Shown here: in pieces, positions 48,287 to 58,471 of the stretch
Layout: each line of letters opens with the position of its first letter
Position numbering within the stretch: the stretch's first letter is position 1
Assembly (NCBI GenBank): GCA_947034885.2
Contig: OX344749.2
Span: forward strand, 4,913,501 to 4,977,500
DNA: 64,000 nucleotides
Source: Thuidium tamariscinum
Lineage: Eukaryota > Streptophyta > Bryopsida > Hypnales > Thuidiaceae
Direction of reading: 5' to 3'
Notes under the pieces: generated by a model
What the model was told of the DNA's origin: nothing
The model's input: the letters and a program-made list of their open reading frames with translations, nothing else
Database searches by the model: none
Program-made: the position numbers and the translations under genes

Positions 48287-50500
48287 CTTTGACTCGGGAT
48301 CCAGGTGCCATTACTGACACTCGGAAAATCGGAGGGGGAAATATGGGAGGAAATTGGGTATTACAACTCCAACAGAGGTAAAATTGGTCCAATTTTCAAT
48401 AAAGTTTTCTACTGTTAGATAATACTGTCGATGAAATACAAATACATGAATGCATGTCCCAAAATAGATGACTATTCTGAACAAATTGTAGTTCGTAATC
48501 GACAAAGAAAACCAAAATTTGATGCAGCATGCACTGTAAAGCCGGGTTGCTGATAGTCTGCGGTTAAGGCAAGTGAAAATGGTGGGTTCGGTTGAACAAG
48601 AGTTTGAATGTTTCAATTTTCTGCCCAACAAATGTAGAAGTTAATACACTTATATAGCTTTCTTTCATTTCACCTCACTGACTCACTCCCAAGAGCATAG
48701 GGTCTTGATTGACACTTTGAGATCTTTTTTGAAAAAAACACTATAATTTCAGGAGTCCATTTTCCTCCCCAAATGATTGGAAAACATGCATTGGATCAGT
48801 TTTTTAGCACCAAATGCATTCCAACAATTCAAATATGTAAACATTATGTAGGAGTTAAGAGTTTTAATTAATTTTTTTTGCCCTGTAAAGCCTATGAGGA
48901 ATCAATATTGTCATTACTTCTTAATTTAATCTTAAACAATGAATTAGTGGCTGTGAAAATCATAAATTTTGATACCGTGAGAATCATTGGTTCAAAAAAA
49001 TCCAAAAGCACTCGTTTGAAGTCAAAGCATTGTAGAAGATCTTCCCTTTCCACCCCTAATTCCGTCGACCAAAAAATGACTTCAGTGTCATTTATGGATT
49101 AAGTATGGGTTAAAGTATAACAAAACACTCACGTGGAAAAAATGGAAGAAAAGTCTTTCTCTCTATATCATTCTTTGTGTTTATCTAATTCCTTCAAATC
49201 TCTACTTTCTTTAAATCTTGAATGACTCATCAACCAAATTTGATTGATTTTATGTAAGACTGACTGCTTTTTCTTCATCCAATTGACTATTGATTTTCAT
49301 CCATCCTGAATCTCTGAATTTGTAATAGAGTTGTAATACTGACCACTTGGATGTGATTAAGGCCTTCATGAAAACTCAGAGAGGTGTCAGACCTTTAAAT
49401 CTTGCTTGATGAGGGTTAAAAACTAACTAACTTCAGTTAAGCTTCCCAAACCATCCTCGGCTACCACTTCGTCTCACCCATTCCCGCATTTGCACTTACA
49501 TTAAAACCCATGTCTCCTGGCAATGCCAACAACCCCACCCCATTACGATCCCTACTCAAAAGAGCATGCCTGCAATACTGGCCACTTGGTTATGGTAATT
49601 AATTACGGTCATTTATGTCTGCCCAAATCAAAAGCCTCAACCTCTGCCTGCTCCTCACTGGCACGGTCACGGCAACCGGGAACTCCACTGAACCCGTCCG
49701 TCTCTGCAATCTGATGACCTCCCAAAACCGCAGCACTAAAAAGAACAAAAAGGTGGCCGGCTGGTGGGTCTTGTGTTTTTATTTTTGCAATGAAATTTTG
49801 TTTCATTTGTGTCAAAAAAAAAAGAAAAGAGAGAGAAGAGAGAACCATGGCTTTTGGGAGTCCGATTGCACCAGGAAAAATAATCTGACTAAGAAACACT
49901 CAAAAACATGCCAAAAAACTTGGATGAAATTGCTGGACAACTTTGAAATTAATAAATATATTAGATGAAATTGCCTAATTGTGGATGAAAATCATACTCT
50001 ACATCCAAAATTTGGAGGAATGTTGCAATTTGAAGCACCATTACACCATTTTATGTCGCCACTATGGCCCTTCTTCAAAAATGAAATGAAAGAGAGAAGA
50101 GAGAACCCAAAGAACCCAAAGCAAAGTTCAAGTGGGCTGTGGGCAGTACGTAATTACGAACATCAATACCCGCCTTGCCGTATCCGAAAAGAAAGCTTCA
50201 ATAATTGGGCATCATGTGGACACGCTAATTCGGTTACCCTCCCAGCGATGAATGCCTAGCCTCCAGGTACGTTGTGATCCCAGCGACGCCCGGAGATCGC
50301 CCTGAAACCTGGTTCTGTCATCAATGGCCAGAGTTCCCTTGCACTTGCAGTCTTGCACCAGAGCGTTCAAAAAAGGAAAAAAAAAGTAAACCAAAGTCAG
50401 AAATCAAGTCGTCATTTGTTTCCAAATAATAAAATAATAAATCAGAATAATAAATCTTTTTTTTTACTCCATAACAGTGTTATATCATAACCGTAATAAG
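48287..50500. other. Spacer without a supported gene
   Basis: Mixed composition. 49500-49760 and 50140-50350 are GC-richer and open on both strands, for example 117 codons at 49615 (plus) and 96 codons at 49609 (minus), but neither shows a domain, a start context or conserved splice sites that would support a gene. Confidence 0.35.
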
Positions 50501-51266
50501 TTACTGATGAACTGTTCATTCCCTACAGTACCGTAGCTTCCCCGCCACTGGCGCTGCCTGCCCAGGCAGCGGCCACATGCACGTGATGGCAACTCGACCA
50601 ATCCGGCGTCATTTTAAACCTCTCCGAGAATGGCCGGAATCTCTACTAAGGTATCTGCCTGCCTCGCTATTCTCGTTCTCCACAAATTCATCAATCTCTC
50701 ACTCAATCCTCCCGACTCCCGAGAATTCCCGGTCTGGACAGCAGCGCGAGCGCGCGCGCGTACGTACGTAGCTACACTACCTCCTCTCATCCGAGAGCCG
50801 TTGCACTTGCATTCATGTTTCTTAACTGCACGAAGTAGATTGATATGACAATGATCTATTTAGTTAGCTAGCTAGAGACTGCATGCGCGCGCACGTCTGT
50901 GAATGCAGCGCCACAGTTGCCCATCAAGTCTCATATCGATCCTGATGGATCGAGCGCCTTGAAGCAGCAATACACGAAAGCTTACGCCACCACTTGCAAA
51001 GTGTAATTGTTCCCTGTTGTAACCGTCTGTGATCGATCGGTTCCTTGCAACTTCTCTCGCAATCAGCGCGCGCTAATCAGGATTGGAGGCGACGTGGTAC
51101 GATGACGAGAGAGAGCCGTGGCAATGCCGACATTGTGTTAGGATTAGTTACGATACAGCAGGCCAGTTTCTTCTCTGTTTAATTTTATCCGTGTTTGAAT
51201 ATATGTGCTATTTGTGAATTGTGCGTGCCCATTGAGGAGATTGTCGAGTTTTGAAGAAGGGATTGA
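50501..51266 (+). promoter_or_regulatory. GC-rich promoter/leader region of the 51.3 kb gene
   Basis: Composition rises strongly before the ATG at 51267. It carries an alternating run, GCGCGAGCGCGCGCGCG then TACGTACGTA, at about 50744-50771, and GCATGCGCGCGCACG near 50881. TACGTA and CACGTGATG-like ACGT cores, common in plant promoters, occur near 50579 and 50760. A transcription start cannot be fixed. Short frames here are not supported as genes. Confidence 0.4.
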
Positions 51267-52091
51267 ATGCGCGAAAGGTTGTCATCGACATTGCCAACCC
51301 CGCCGACCACCATGGGCGTGTACAAATTGAGCATCCAGGACCTGGACCCGAAATCCTCCTCCAAATCCCCCCCTCCCTTCCCCAAGTCCAGCTTCCTCCG
51401 CGGTACTGCCACCACCTTCATGGGCCGCCGCTTCAGCACCAAGGTACAACCCACGCTCCGCAGCTTCCTGGAGTCACCCGATATCGAGCGCCCGAACACC
51501 CCCACAGACCCCATCAGCAGCTCCGAGGACGACAAGAGCTGGAACAGCTCGCATTTCACCGCCAGCAGCACGCGCACACCCAGCCACTTTCTCACCTCCG
51601 ACGACGACGCCTGCCTCCGTGAGCTTTCGAGTTCGCTCCGCGGCGGCGGCGGCGACTTCGACAACAGCGGCTTCACCTCCCTGGCGCGTCACAGCACGGC
51701 CTGCTGCACCGACGGAGCGGTCCGTCAGGAGCTGCGGCGGAAGTTCCACCTCGAGGACGTCACTGGTACCCGTGTTCGCAACAGCTTCGCCATGGGACGA
51801 TGCAGCTTCCGAAGGGAGCTCGATACCACGGAGGATCGGATGGAGAGCTTGGCATTGTGGGAGGAGAGTTCGGAGTCTCCTTTGTCGACGTCTGCAAAGG
51901 AACGCGTCGTGAAAAAAGATTGGAATATGGCGAACTCGTGGCCGCATGGGCAGGCGACCAGCCCGTTTGTGGGGTACTCGGGCAAGCTGGGCTTGGAAAG
52001 CTTGTTTCGGAAACCCAAGAAGAAGTCGTTCTTCAGTGGATTCTTCTCCGGACTGTCGTTCTCCACGTCGCGACGGTCGCGGAAGTTGTAG
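51267..52091 (+). CDS. Unknown serine-rich protein with basic C-terminus
   Basis: An intact single-exon frame of 274 codons, the longest in the window, lies in GC-rich DNA and ends in a TAG stop. I recognise no catalytic or structural domain. Residues 28-55 are Ser/Pro/Lys-rich, and the middle holds several Ser/Thr/Asp clusters (ISSSEDDKSWNSS, FLTSDDDACLRELSSS). A Gly run precedes residue 130. The last 26 residues are strongly basic with Phe/Ser repeats (KPKKKSFFSGFFSGLSF, then RRSRKL), suggesting nuclear targeting or membrane/nucleic-acid contact. The ATG at 51312 (residue 16, MGVYKLS) sits in a near-ideal ACCATGG context and may be the true start. The composition suggests a disordered regulatory protein. 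The diacylglycerol-kinase-like fragment lies 430 bases downstream on the same strand, with no evident functional link. Confidence 0.75.
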   Translation: MRERLSSTLPTPPTTMGVYKLSIQDLDPKSSSKSPPPFPKSSFLRGTATTFMGRRFSTKVQPTLRSFLESPDIERPNTPTDPISSSEDDKSWNSSHFTASSTRTPSHFLTSDDDACLRELSSSLRGGGGDFDNSGFTSLARHSTACCTDGAVRQELRRKFHLEDVTGTRVRNSFAMGRCSFRRELDTTEDRMESLALWEESSESPLSTSAKERVVKKDWNMANSWPHGQATSPFVGYSGKLGLESLFRKPKKKSFFSGFFSGLSFSTSRRSRKL

Positions 52092-52524
52092 TATTGACCA
52101 CCAGGAATTCTTGCTCTTGGAGCCCCACTCGTAGCAATATCCGTAGACTTTTTAAGCTCAATAGGGGACACATTGTAAACTATTGTAGACTTTGTCACAC
52201 CGTATAGTATGGCTCTTTTACGGCAAGATAAGCAATTCGACTTGCGTACATCTTTTGCTCTCTATTGGTTTCAAGAGAGCCGGCCGTGAGTTCATGGTGA
52301 CATTAGAAATGTAGCTTTTGCTTCTCGAATAGTATCATGTATTGGACTGCTCCTTGGCAAGGAGTTATTCTTATGATTGACTTGGATATGATGATACCAC
52401 AACCGTTCCTTGAACCCTCAAAACAATTTCCAGCAGAAAATGGCCTGGTGCAAATGACGACATCTGATTACAAAACCATGATTAGGGATTTTAAATTATA
52501 CTAAACTTGTATCTAACTAGGGAT
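52092..52524. other. Intergenic region, 3' side of the unknown serine-rich gene
   Basis: This should hold the 3' untranslated region of the 51.3 kb gene and any promoter of the diacylglycerol-kinase-like fragment. No motif is decisive. Confidence 0.35.
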
Positions 52525-53221
52525 ATGGCAGAGGCAGTTTCAACCGAAGGAGTTGCCATATCTGGAGGACCTGCAGATGGTGAAATGGTAGAAGCACCGA
52601 CCTGCCCAATTCTAACATTCATTAATTCCCAAAACGGGGGTCGCTTGGGTCTTGAGCTCATGAACCACTTTGAAGACTTCCTCAGCACCGAGCAGGTTAT
52701 ATAATCTCGGATGCTATTTGCCTCCAACCTCATTATTTTCTCCTTTTTCGATCTCATTTTGCTTAAAGATGTTTGACGAATGACTACATTACTAACCAAA
52801 GGTAGAGAGCTGATGCAATGTGCAAATCCATTTCAGAGTGCAGGTGGGGACGGGACTGTTAGATGGGTTCTCTCAAGACTGGGAGCATTTCGGCAACTCC
52901 CTCCTGTTGGCACAGGAAATGGTCTTTCCCGAAACTTTGGCTGGGTAAGATAACGACGAGACTGAGTAGATTCTGACGCTGACGACATCCTCGACATGCT
53001 TGTAAAGTCTTTGAAAATGGAATTTCAGTCGGAAAGTATCAAGTGCAGGATAGCGTCCTCTTCACTTTGCATCTGAATATCGTTTACGATTTGTTGTGAC
53101 CTGTTGATGGAATTCAATTAATTTCTGCGTATTTCTCTGTTCACAGGGAGGAGACTCCTCCTCAACGACTAAAAAACCTCTCAAAAGATGCCTAGTGAAG
53201 GCATTGGATTCCAAGGTCTAA
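52525..53221 (+). CDS. Miniature diacylglycerol-kinase-like gene or relic, three exons
   Basis: Diacylglycerol kinases phosphorylate diacylglycerol to phosphatidic acid. Three exons join in frame with GT-AG introns: 52525-52695, 52837-52944 and 53147-53221, giving 117 residues. Exon 1 from the ATG at 52525 includes CPILTFINSQNGGRLG, the start of the catalytic domain. Exon 2 holds the nucleotide-binding signature GGDGTVRWVL and GTGNGLSRNFGW. Exon 3 reads GGDSSSTTKKPLKRCLVKAL and stops. Compared with the family, the roughly 40 residues usually between the FINS and GGDGT motifs are missing, the second motif block is shortened, and most of the catalytic and all of the accessory domain are absent, so kinase activity is very unlikely. 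The open frame across two introns argues against long neutral decay. It may be a recent pseudogene, a truncated expressed gene, or an assembly artefact. Confidence 0.6.
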
Positions 53222-53592
53222 CCTCTTGATACGTAAGGTTTTCTTTCTCTAGGGAAGATGGAACTGTAGCTTAGATTGTTAGATCTAATTCGAACGAAAT
53301 GATTCTATTTATTTAGGAGTGACCTGCTAGCTAATAGTACCCTAACTGATTATCTCTGTAGTTTAGAATACTTGACATAGCGTTAAAGTAGGCAAACGTT
53401 GATATGTGTGTGATTCTCCAGATATCTGGTACTTTCGTTGTTGAGGGCAATGTGTAATAAATTTAGTGTAAAGTCCTGGCATGATCTTAAGCAGGAAAAA
53501 TCTGCATCCTTCTTCAATTCAGTCCTATCTCTGTCTGTCTGGTTCTTTTGGAATTGTTTGGCCCTCTTCTTACAACTTGGAGTGTCATGCAG

Positions 53593-53700
53593 TTGGAATG
53601 CAGTAGTTATGCCTGCGAAATCTGTTGAGCTCTTCAAAAGATATCCAGTTCCCTCATGCAATGAATCCCCAGCATGTCCCGTTGCCTTCATCGGTGTTCT
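53593..53700 (+). pseudogene. Possible further diacylglycerol-kinase exon remnant
   Basis: After an acceptor-like CATGCAG at 53586-53592, one frame reads WNAVVMPAKSVE and a shifted frame FPHAMNP. In plant diacylglycerol kinases a segment of the type W-x-V-x-(S)MP-x-G-E followed by PPHSL lies shortly after the region encoded by exon 3 of the neighbouring model. A one-base shift separates the two parts here. The resemblance is short and tentative. Confidence 0.3.
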
Positions 53701-54595
53701 TCCTAAATCATTCATACTATATCTTTAATTTTTTCTATAGACTGTATGAGGTGCTTTTTACTAATGATGTTGCTGTCTGTCTATTGTCCACACGTCTGCT
53801 TATCGCGGAATCCCTACTGAATAATGAATCTTCTGTTGCTTGCTTGTAAGAACTCGATTGAGGAAGTTCTTGTTTCAAATGCAATAACCTGTTCGCTTTT
53901 GTAGACTTAGTTTGTGCAACTTGACCTGTGAAGAATTGTCTTTTCCCTGATAAACTTGAATCAACACAAGGTTCATTACGTGACACCCAATTGTGACCCT
54001 AAATTTCGTTATTAGTGTTTCGTACCACCCCTTGCAATATTGCCTAATCTTGCTGCAGAGATACCAGCTGATCTTGTATAATTCAACGAAGTTCAAATGA
54101 TGTTCGGAAGATCTAATTATCTGCGACCAGAGCTATGTATGATCAGTCAATCAATGTCGTTTAATTCCGCATATATGGGTCTACATATTTTATTTTGTGC
54201 AATGGTGTTTGCGGTTGTGGTGAAGGAGTTGGTTCTTCTAGCCAACCCAGGTTAGGCGGGATTATTGGTGAAAATGATTAACTACAAAATTGTAGCCCTC
54301 AAATACATCTTCTTGCTGAGCCAGTGTATGAGCAATTTCGCGAAGCTACGCATGTGCCATGCTATTACGCGTTAGAATTGACCGAAAACTTCTTCTGAGA
54401 TGGGCGGACCGAACTTGTTAAAGTTCATTGTTCTATAAAATTTACAAAGTTAAGGTGAATAGACTTACCAATTAGCGGTATTTTGTTCAGATTACTTACG
54501 GTTTGGGACTTTAGATACCCAGTCCGGCTTGTTCACGTGAGCTCCATTTGCTTAACTCCGTCTCGACAGACAAGACTAGCGTAATCACGGATTAC
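53701..54595. other. Spacer without a supported gene
   Basis: Frames of 73-83 codons occur on the minus strand (53735-54096) with no recognisable domain. Later exons of the diacylglycerol-kinase relic were looked for and not found. Confidence 0.35.
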
Positions 54596-54773
54596 CATTG
54601 TTGAATGTCGTCGACCTGAATGTGAGGTTGAGCTTGTTTTTGGCAATTTCAATAGTTTCAAGTCCATAGAAAGGTAAGTAGCCTGGACGGAAATCCTGCA
54701 TCGCAAGGGCCTCGTCAGTGACAACTTCCTGCTGATGCCACTGGGCCAAATTAAGTGGAGCATTGAAACCCCA
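54596..54773 (-). CDS. Isolated exon-like coding segment, unknown family
   Basis: On the minus strand 59 codons read WGFNAPLNLAQWHQQEVVTD and continue with RPGYLPFYGLETIEI and NKLNLTFRSTTFNN. The segment is bounded by an acceptor-like CTAG just upstream and a donor-like G|GTAATC at 54595. Codon choice and the mix of residues look like a true exon, and the other frames are closed. I cannot assign a family. No flanking exon was identified on either side, so it may be part of a larger gene with unseen exons, or a relic. Confidence 0.35.
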
Positions 54774-54779
54774 AACTAG

Positions 54780-57515
54780 CTTTTACAGTCACGCCATCAC
54801 GTTCTCCTGCCTGTGAAAAGAGGCGGGATTCAGTGAGCATTCACCGGAGTGATTAATTATTACAGGAAGTTGTAGTAAATTGTCACCGACTATACTGTCA
54901 GAGAGATTTAGTAGTTCACTTAATAGGACAGTGAGTGGGAAGGCTTGTGCGTAATTACCTTTCCATAAAGTTCGAAGAAGGTTTATTGCATACAGTGGGC
55001 AGTGGCATGGGGTGTGTGGAAGACACAGCTGTTGGAAATACTGTCATCATTCTGATTATATTTGAGTGCTTCAAGATATCGAATACAGATGGAAGAAGTT
55101 GTGTACATACAGGAGTGATTCTGTCACCATTGCAATTTGCAAGACAGTGCTCATATCTATTTCAGACAGTGAATTGAAAAGAGTCTGAATGCACTAATGA
55201 AATAGATATGAACACAGGAAGAGAAAAAAATACAGTGGCGCGGCTCTCAAGCCGGGTTCATCAAATTTGCACAACTGAACGCAATTCATCAAGTTCATCA
55301 ATTAATGCTCTTTTCAGCAGTTGAATGACAAATGAGATGTTCTGCATAGACTACGGATCCACGATTTTTCCAAATTAGAAAAGGGGGTTTCATCTGTTTC
55401 CAAAGAAAAGAAACAAGTTGACGAGGGGAATACAAGTCACACAACATACTTTACATGCGAGGTTCACGGATAGTCAAGCAGATTATTGTTTGGGAGTTCA
55501 TTATGAGACAAGGCCCGAGCATTTATGAGTAAGCAACTTCCGTCCAACAACACACGGAATAGTGGATTCTCCTTTTGCAAATTGGCTTGACTATTCCCCG
55601 GTGGCGGTGGCTTTGTAATCTCTTTTTCACCTTTGAAATCAAATGTTTCATTGGGTGCCCAAAAGAAGAAGAAAATTTGGCTTAACTGCAATACAGCCCA
55701 GTCAACAGCAGGTTGACTAAATTGCCCCCTATTTTGTACCGTATATTTCGGGTTTTCTTCATGCCTCACAAGTATTTGAGGGCCTCTGATTCCATATATG
55801 AATTCACAATTTGAAAAAAATAAAATATTCCATGGTTTGCCTCGGCGGGGCAATAAGGGGGTCAATTCACCCTGGCCGAGGCTGAGGTGGATACCCCAAA
55901 ACCTTACTTTTTATTATTGTACCTAACCACTGCCATTGGAATGGTCACATTTTCATATTTTCTTGTTGGCATGTGAGAGGAGGTTTGAACACATCAAAGA
56001 ATGTAACATTTGGATACAATATGCAAAAGTCATAAAGGATCAAAGTTTTTTTTGGTAGATGTACCAAAATTGATTCTTCAACATACGTACATATATAGTG
56101 ATTTTGTTTTAGTATTTTAGATAGGCAACACAGTTTTGATCACCCCCAATTTTCAATCTACAGGTTGTTCTATTTTCAAAAATAGAAAGGTCTATATCAC
56201 TATTATCGGTTGACCAAAGAGATGATTGCAAGAAACACTTGTTATATTTGTTGTGTATTTATTTTTAGCACTTTTTTGACACAAATGAAACAAAATTTCA
56301 TTTCAAAGAGGTAAAATACAATTGCAAGCTACATGTGACTTGACCAAAAAAAACAAAAAACAAAAAACTAGAACATCCACCTAGCACAAGACCAAACAAA
56401 TAGTAAAGAATAGGCAAGTCATATAGAGGGGCCAAAGGCTCTTTACGAAAGGCTACCACAAGACTATTTTTAGCATTTTAATACTTTTTGTACTATGAGT
56501 CACCTTCAATATTATAGGAGGTATAGAACATGAAATTTGAGATGGTCAATTGAATTTCAGATGTTTTTTGACAACTTGTAATGTTCATCATTGAATGGTA
56601 AGAATGGATGGCAATCCTTAATTCAATAATAAATGAAAGTAGTTCATAGTGGTAGATTAGAGGCATATTGGGCCTTCGACAATATTATTAAATCTTTTTG
56701 TGTACCTTAAAATACTATTTGAGCTACAAGCTACAAATTATTATAGAAAATGATGCTTCCACATTTTAATTCTAAAAATTCTAAAATGCTCTTGAAAATT
56801 TTATTTTAAAAGCAAACATGGTTTCCATCAAAGTGCATAAGAAGAAGATCAAAACTAGATCTAAAGAAATATTTTTAATTCAACACAAATTCAACTTGAA
56901 TATAGTACACTTTAGCAATGTAAAACACACTTAGAACATGCTTTTGGAAATCCCTCAGACTCTTGAAAAGGTGCATTTCTATTAGAAGAGCTAGCACAAC
57001 AAATTTGACAATATAATTCTTCCCAAAAGGTACTTGATAGTACTAAAAACACCAAAATAATATGTATAATACATGTTCGAAATTCAATTTTGCATTTAGA
57101 ATTAATTTTGAAAAATTGAAAAAATAAAGAATATTTTCTATTGTTATAGAAAACTTACTTTAGAATTTCATATTCATTCAATCATTTTTGCAACACTTAT
57201 GGAACAACACAACTTCTAAAATGGACATGTGATGGAAATAGTACATATGTTTCTTACAATTGGGCTTACAATCACCTAAAGAGAATCTTCCCCTAAAAAC
57301 TTTTTAGTAATTAGTCTGTATATAAAATTTTGGAAAAATATGCAATCCTTCCAAACTCTATTTCTATAATTGGGAAAATTTACGCATTCCAAAAACATGC
57401 TCTCCAAATATGCATAATTGTTTAAAGTAGTTGTAAGAGAATTCACTACTTTACTTGCCTTTGCATGTTCTAAATATTTCTACCAAATTAAACTAGAATA
57501 AGCTAACATTTTCAT
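54780..57515. other. Spacer with one old repeat
   Basis: 54780-55860 has mixed composition and several frames up to 133 codons (minus, 55464-55865) without recognisable domains. 55965-56100 is the third copy of the 3245-3425 repeat. 56110-57515 is AT-rich with nothing further seen. Confidence 0.4.
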
Positions 57516-58471
57516 TTAACCCCAAAATGACAAAGAGGATAGAAAGTGTTCTTACACGGTTTTGAGTCCAATTCAAAATGTTGTAACTTTTGCATCGAAG
57601 GTCCAAATTCAATAAAACTTGTCAGAAAAGTTTCATTCTCCCTTCTAGTTTGTGTTGTAAATTTTTTAGATTAATCCAAGATGTAATGATTTTTGGAAGC
57701 CAATCAAAGTTCACCAAATTGCATCTCATGGCTGCAACTTTGGGGCCTTGTATCTCCTTTGTCCCTTGCTCATTTTCAATAAAATTTATTGTATTTTGTT
57801 TCCCTTGAAGTATAGTTATTGTGGTAAAGTTTTCATATCAATTCAACTTGTTTTGAATGTTTGGAAGCAATTCAAAGTTCAAGATTTTGCCATTATTGGA
57901 GTATAGTGAACTTTGGTGGCTTCTTTCTTCTTCATACAAAGTCAATTTTCAATCATTCTTTTTGGAAAAGTTGTGCATACTAGTCTAGTTTGTGTGGCTA
58001 AAATTTCATGTTAATCCAAGCATTAATGAGTGACTGAGAAGCATTCTAGCAGAAGGAGGTCCAACTTTAGATGTACTTTTTGCAATTTTTCTTTTTGATT
58101 TTTGACATTTCAAAGCCATTTTGTAGGCACAATGAGTCAATTGAATGAATTTTTTTTTCATCAATGCGTTTGTATACTAGTTTTGAATCATTTTTTAGTA
58201 CAAAGGTTTTCACTTGAGTAGGATTAGAAATCAAATTTCACCTCCAGATGGGTTTTTGGAAAAAATTTAGCATCCATTTTCAACACTAAAACATTATGAT
58301 CTTGCAATCTATGTGGCCACATGACTTTAAATTTTGTACATGTCATCTACAACATGTACACTATAAGATTGTACGTTTGAGATTTGTTTAACTTGAAAAC
58401 ATTTAGATCCATAAAACCCACTAGCAATGATGTTTTTGAACCCCCAAAATTGAATGTCACTTTAGGGTTAA
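57516..58471. mobile_element. TTAA-bounded repeat element (E4)
   Basis: The left end is TTAACCCCAAAATGAC and the inverted right end TTAACCCTAAAGTGAC. The interior aligns inverted with 36230-37090 over two long blocks. Both TTAA boundaries are present (57516-57519 and 58468-58471). A 72-codon frame at 57590 has no match to a transposase. It is non-autonomous or dead. Confidence 0.7.

Noticed and set aside
51474..51947. 157-codon minus frame opposite the unknown serine-rich gene
   Set aside because: It is a GC-rich shadow. The plus frame is longer, has a good start context and more natural composition.
55464..55865. 133-codon minus frame
   Set aside because: No domain or splice context was seen, and both strands here have comparable short frames.
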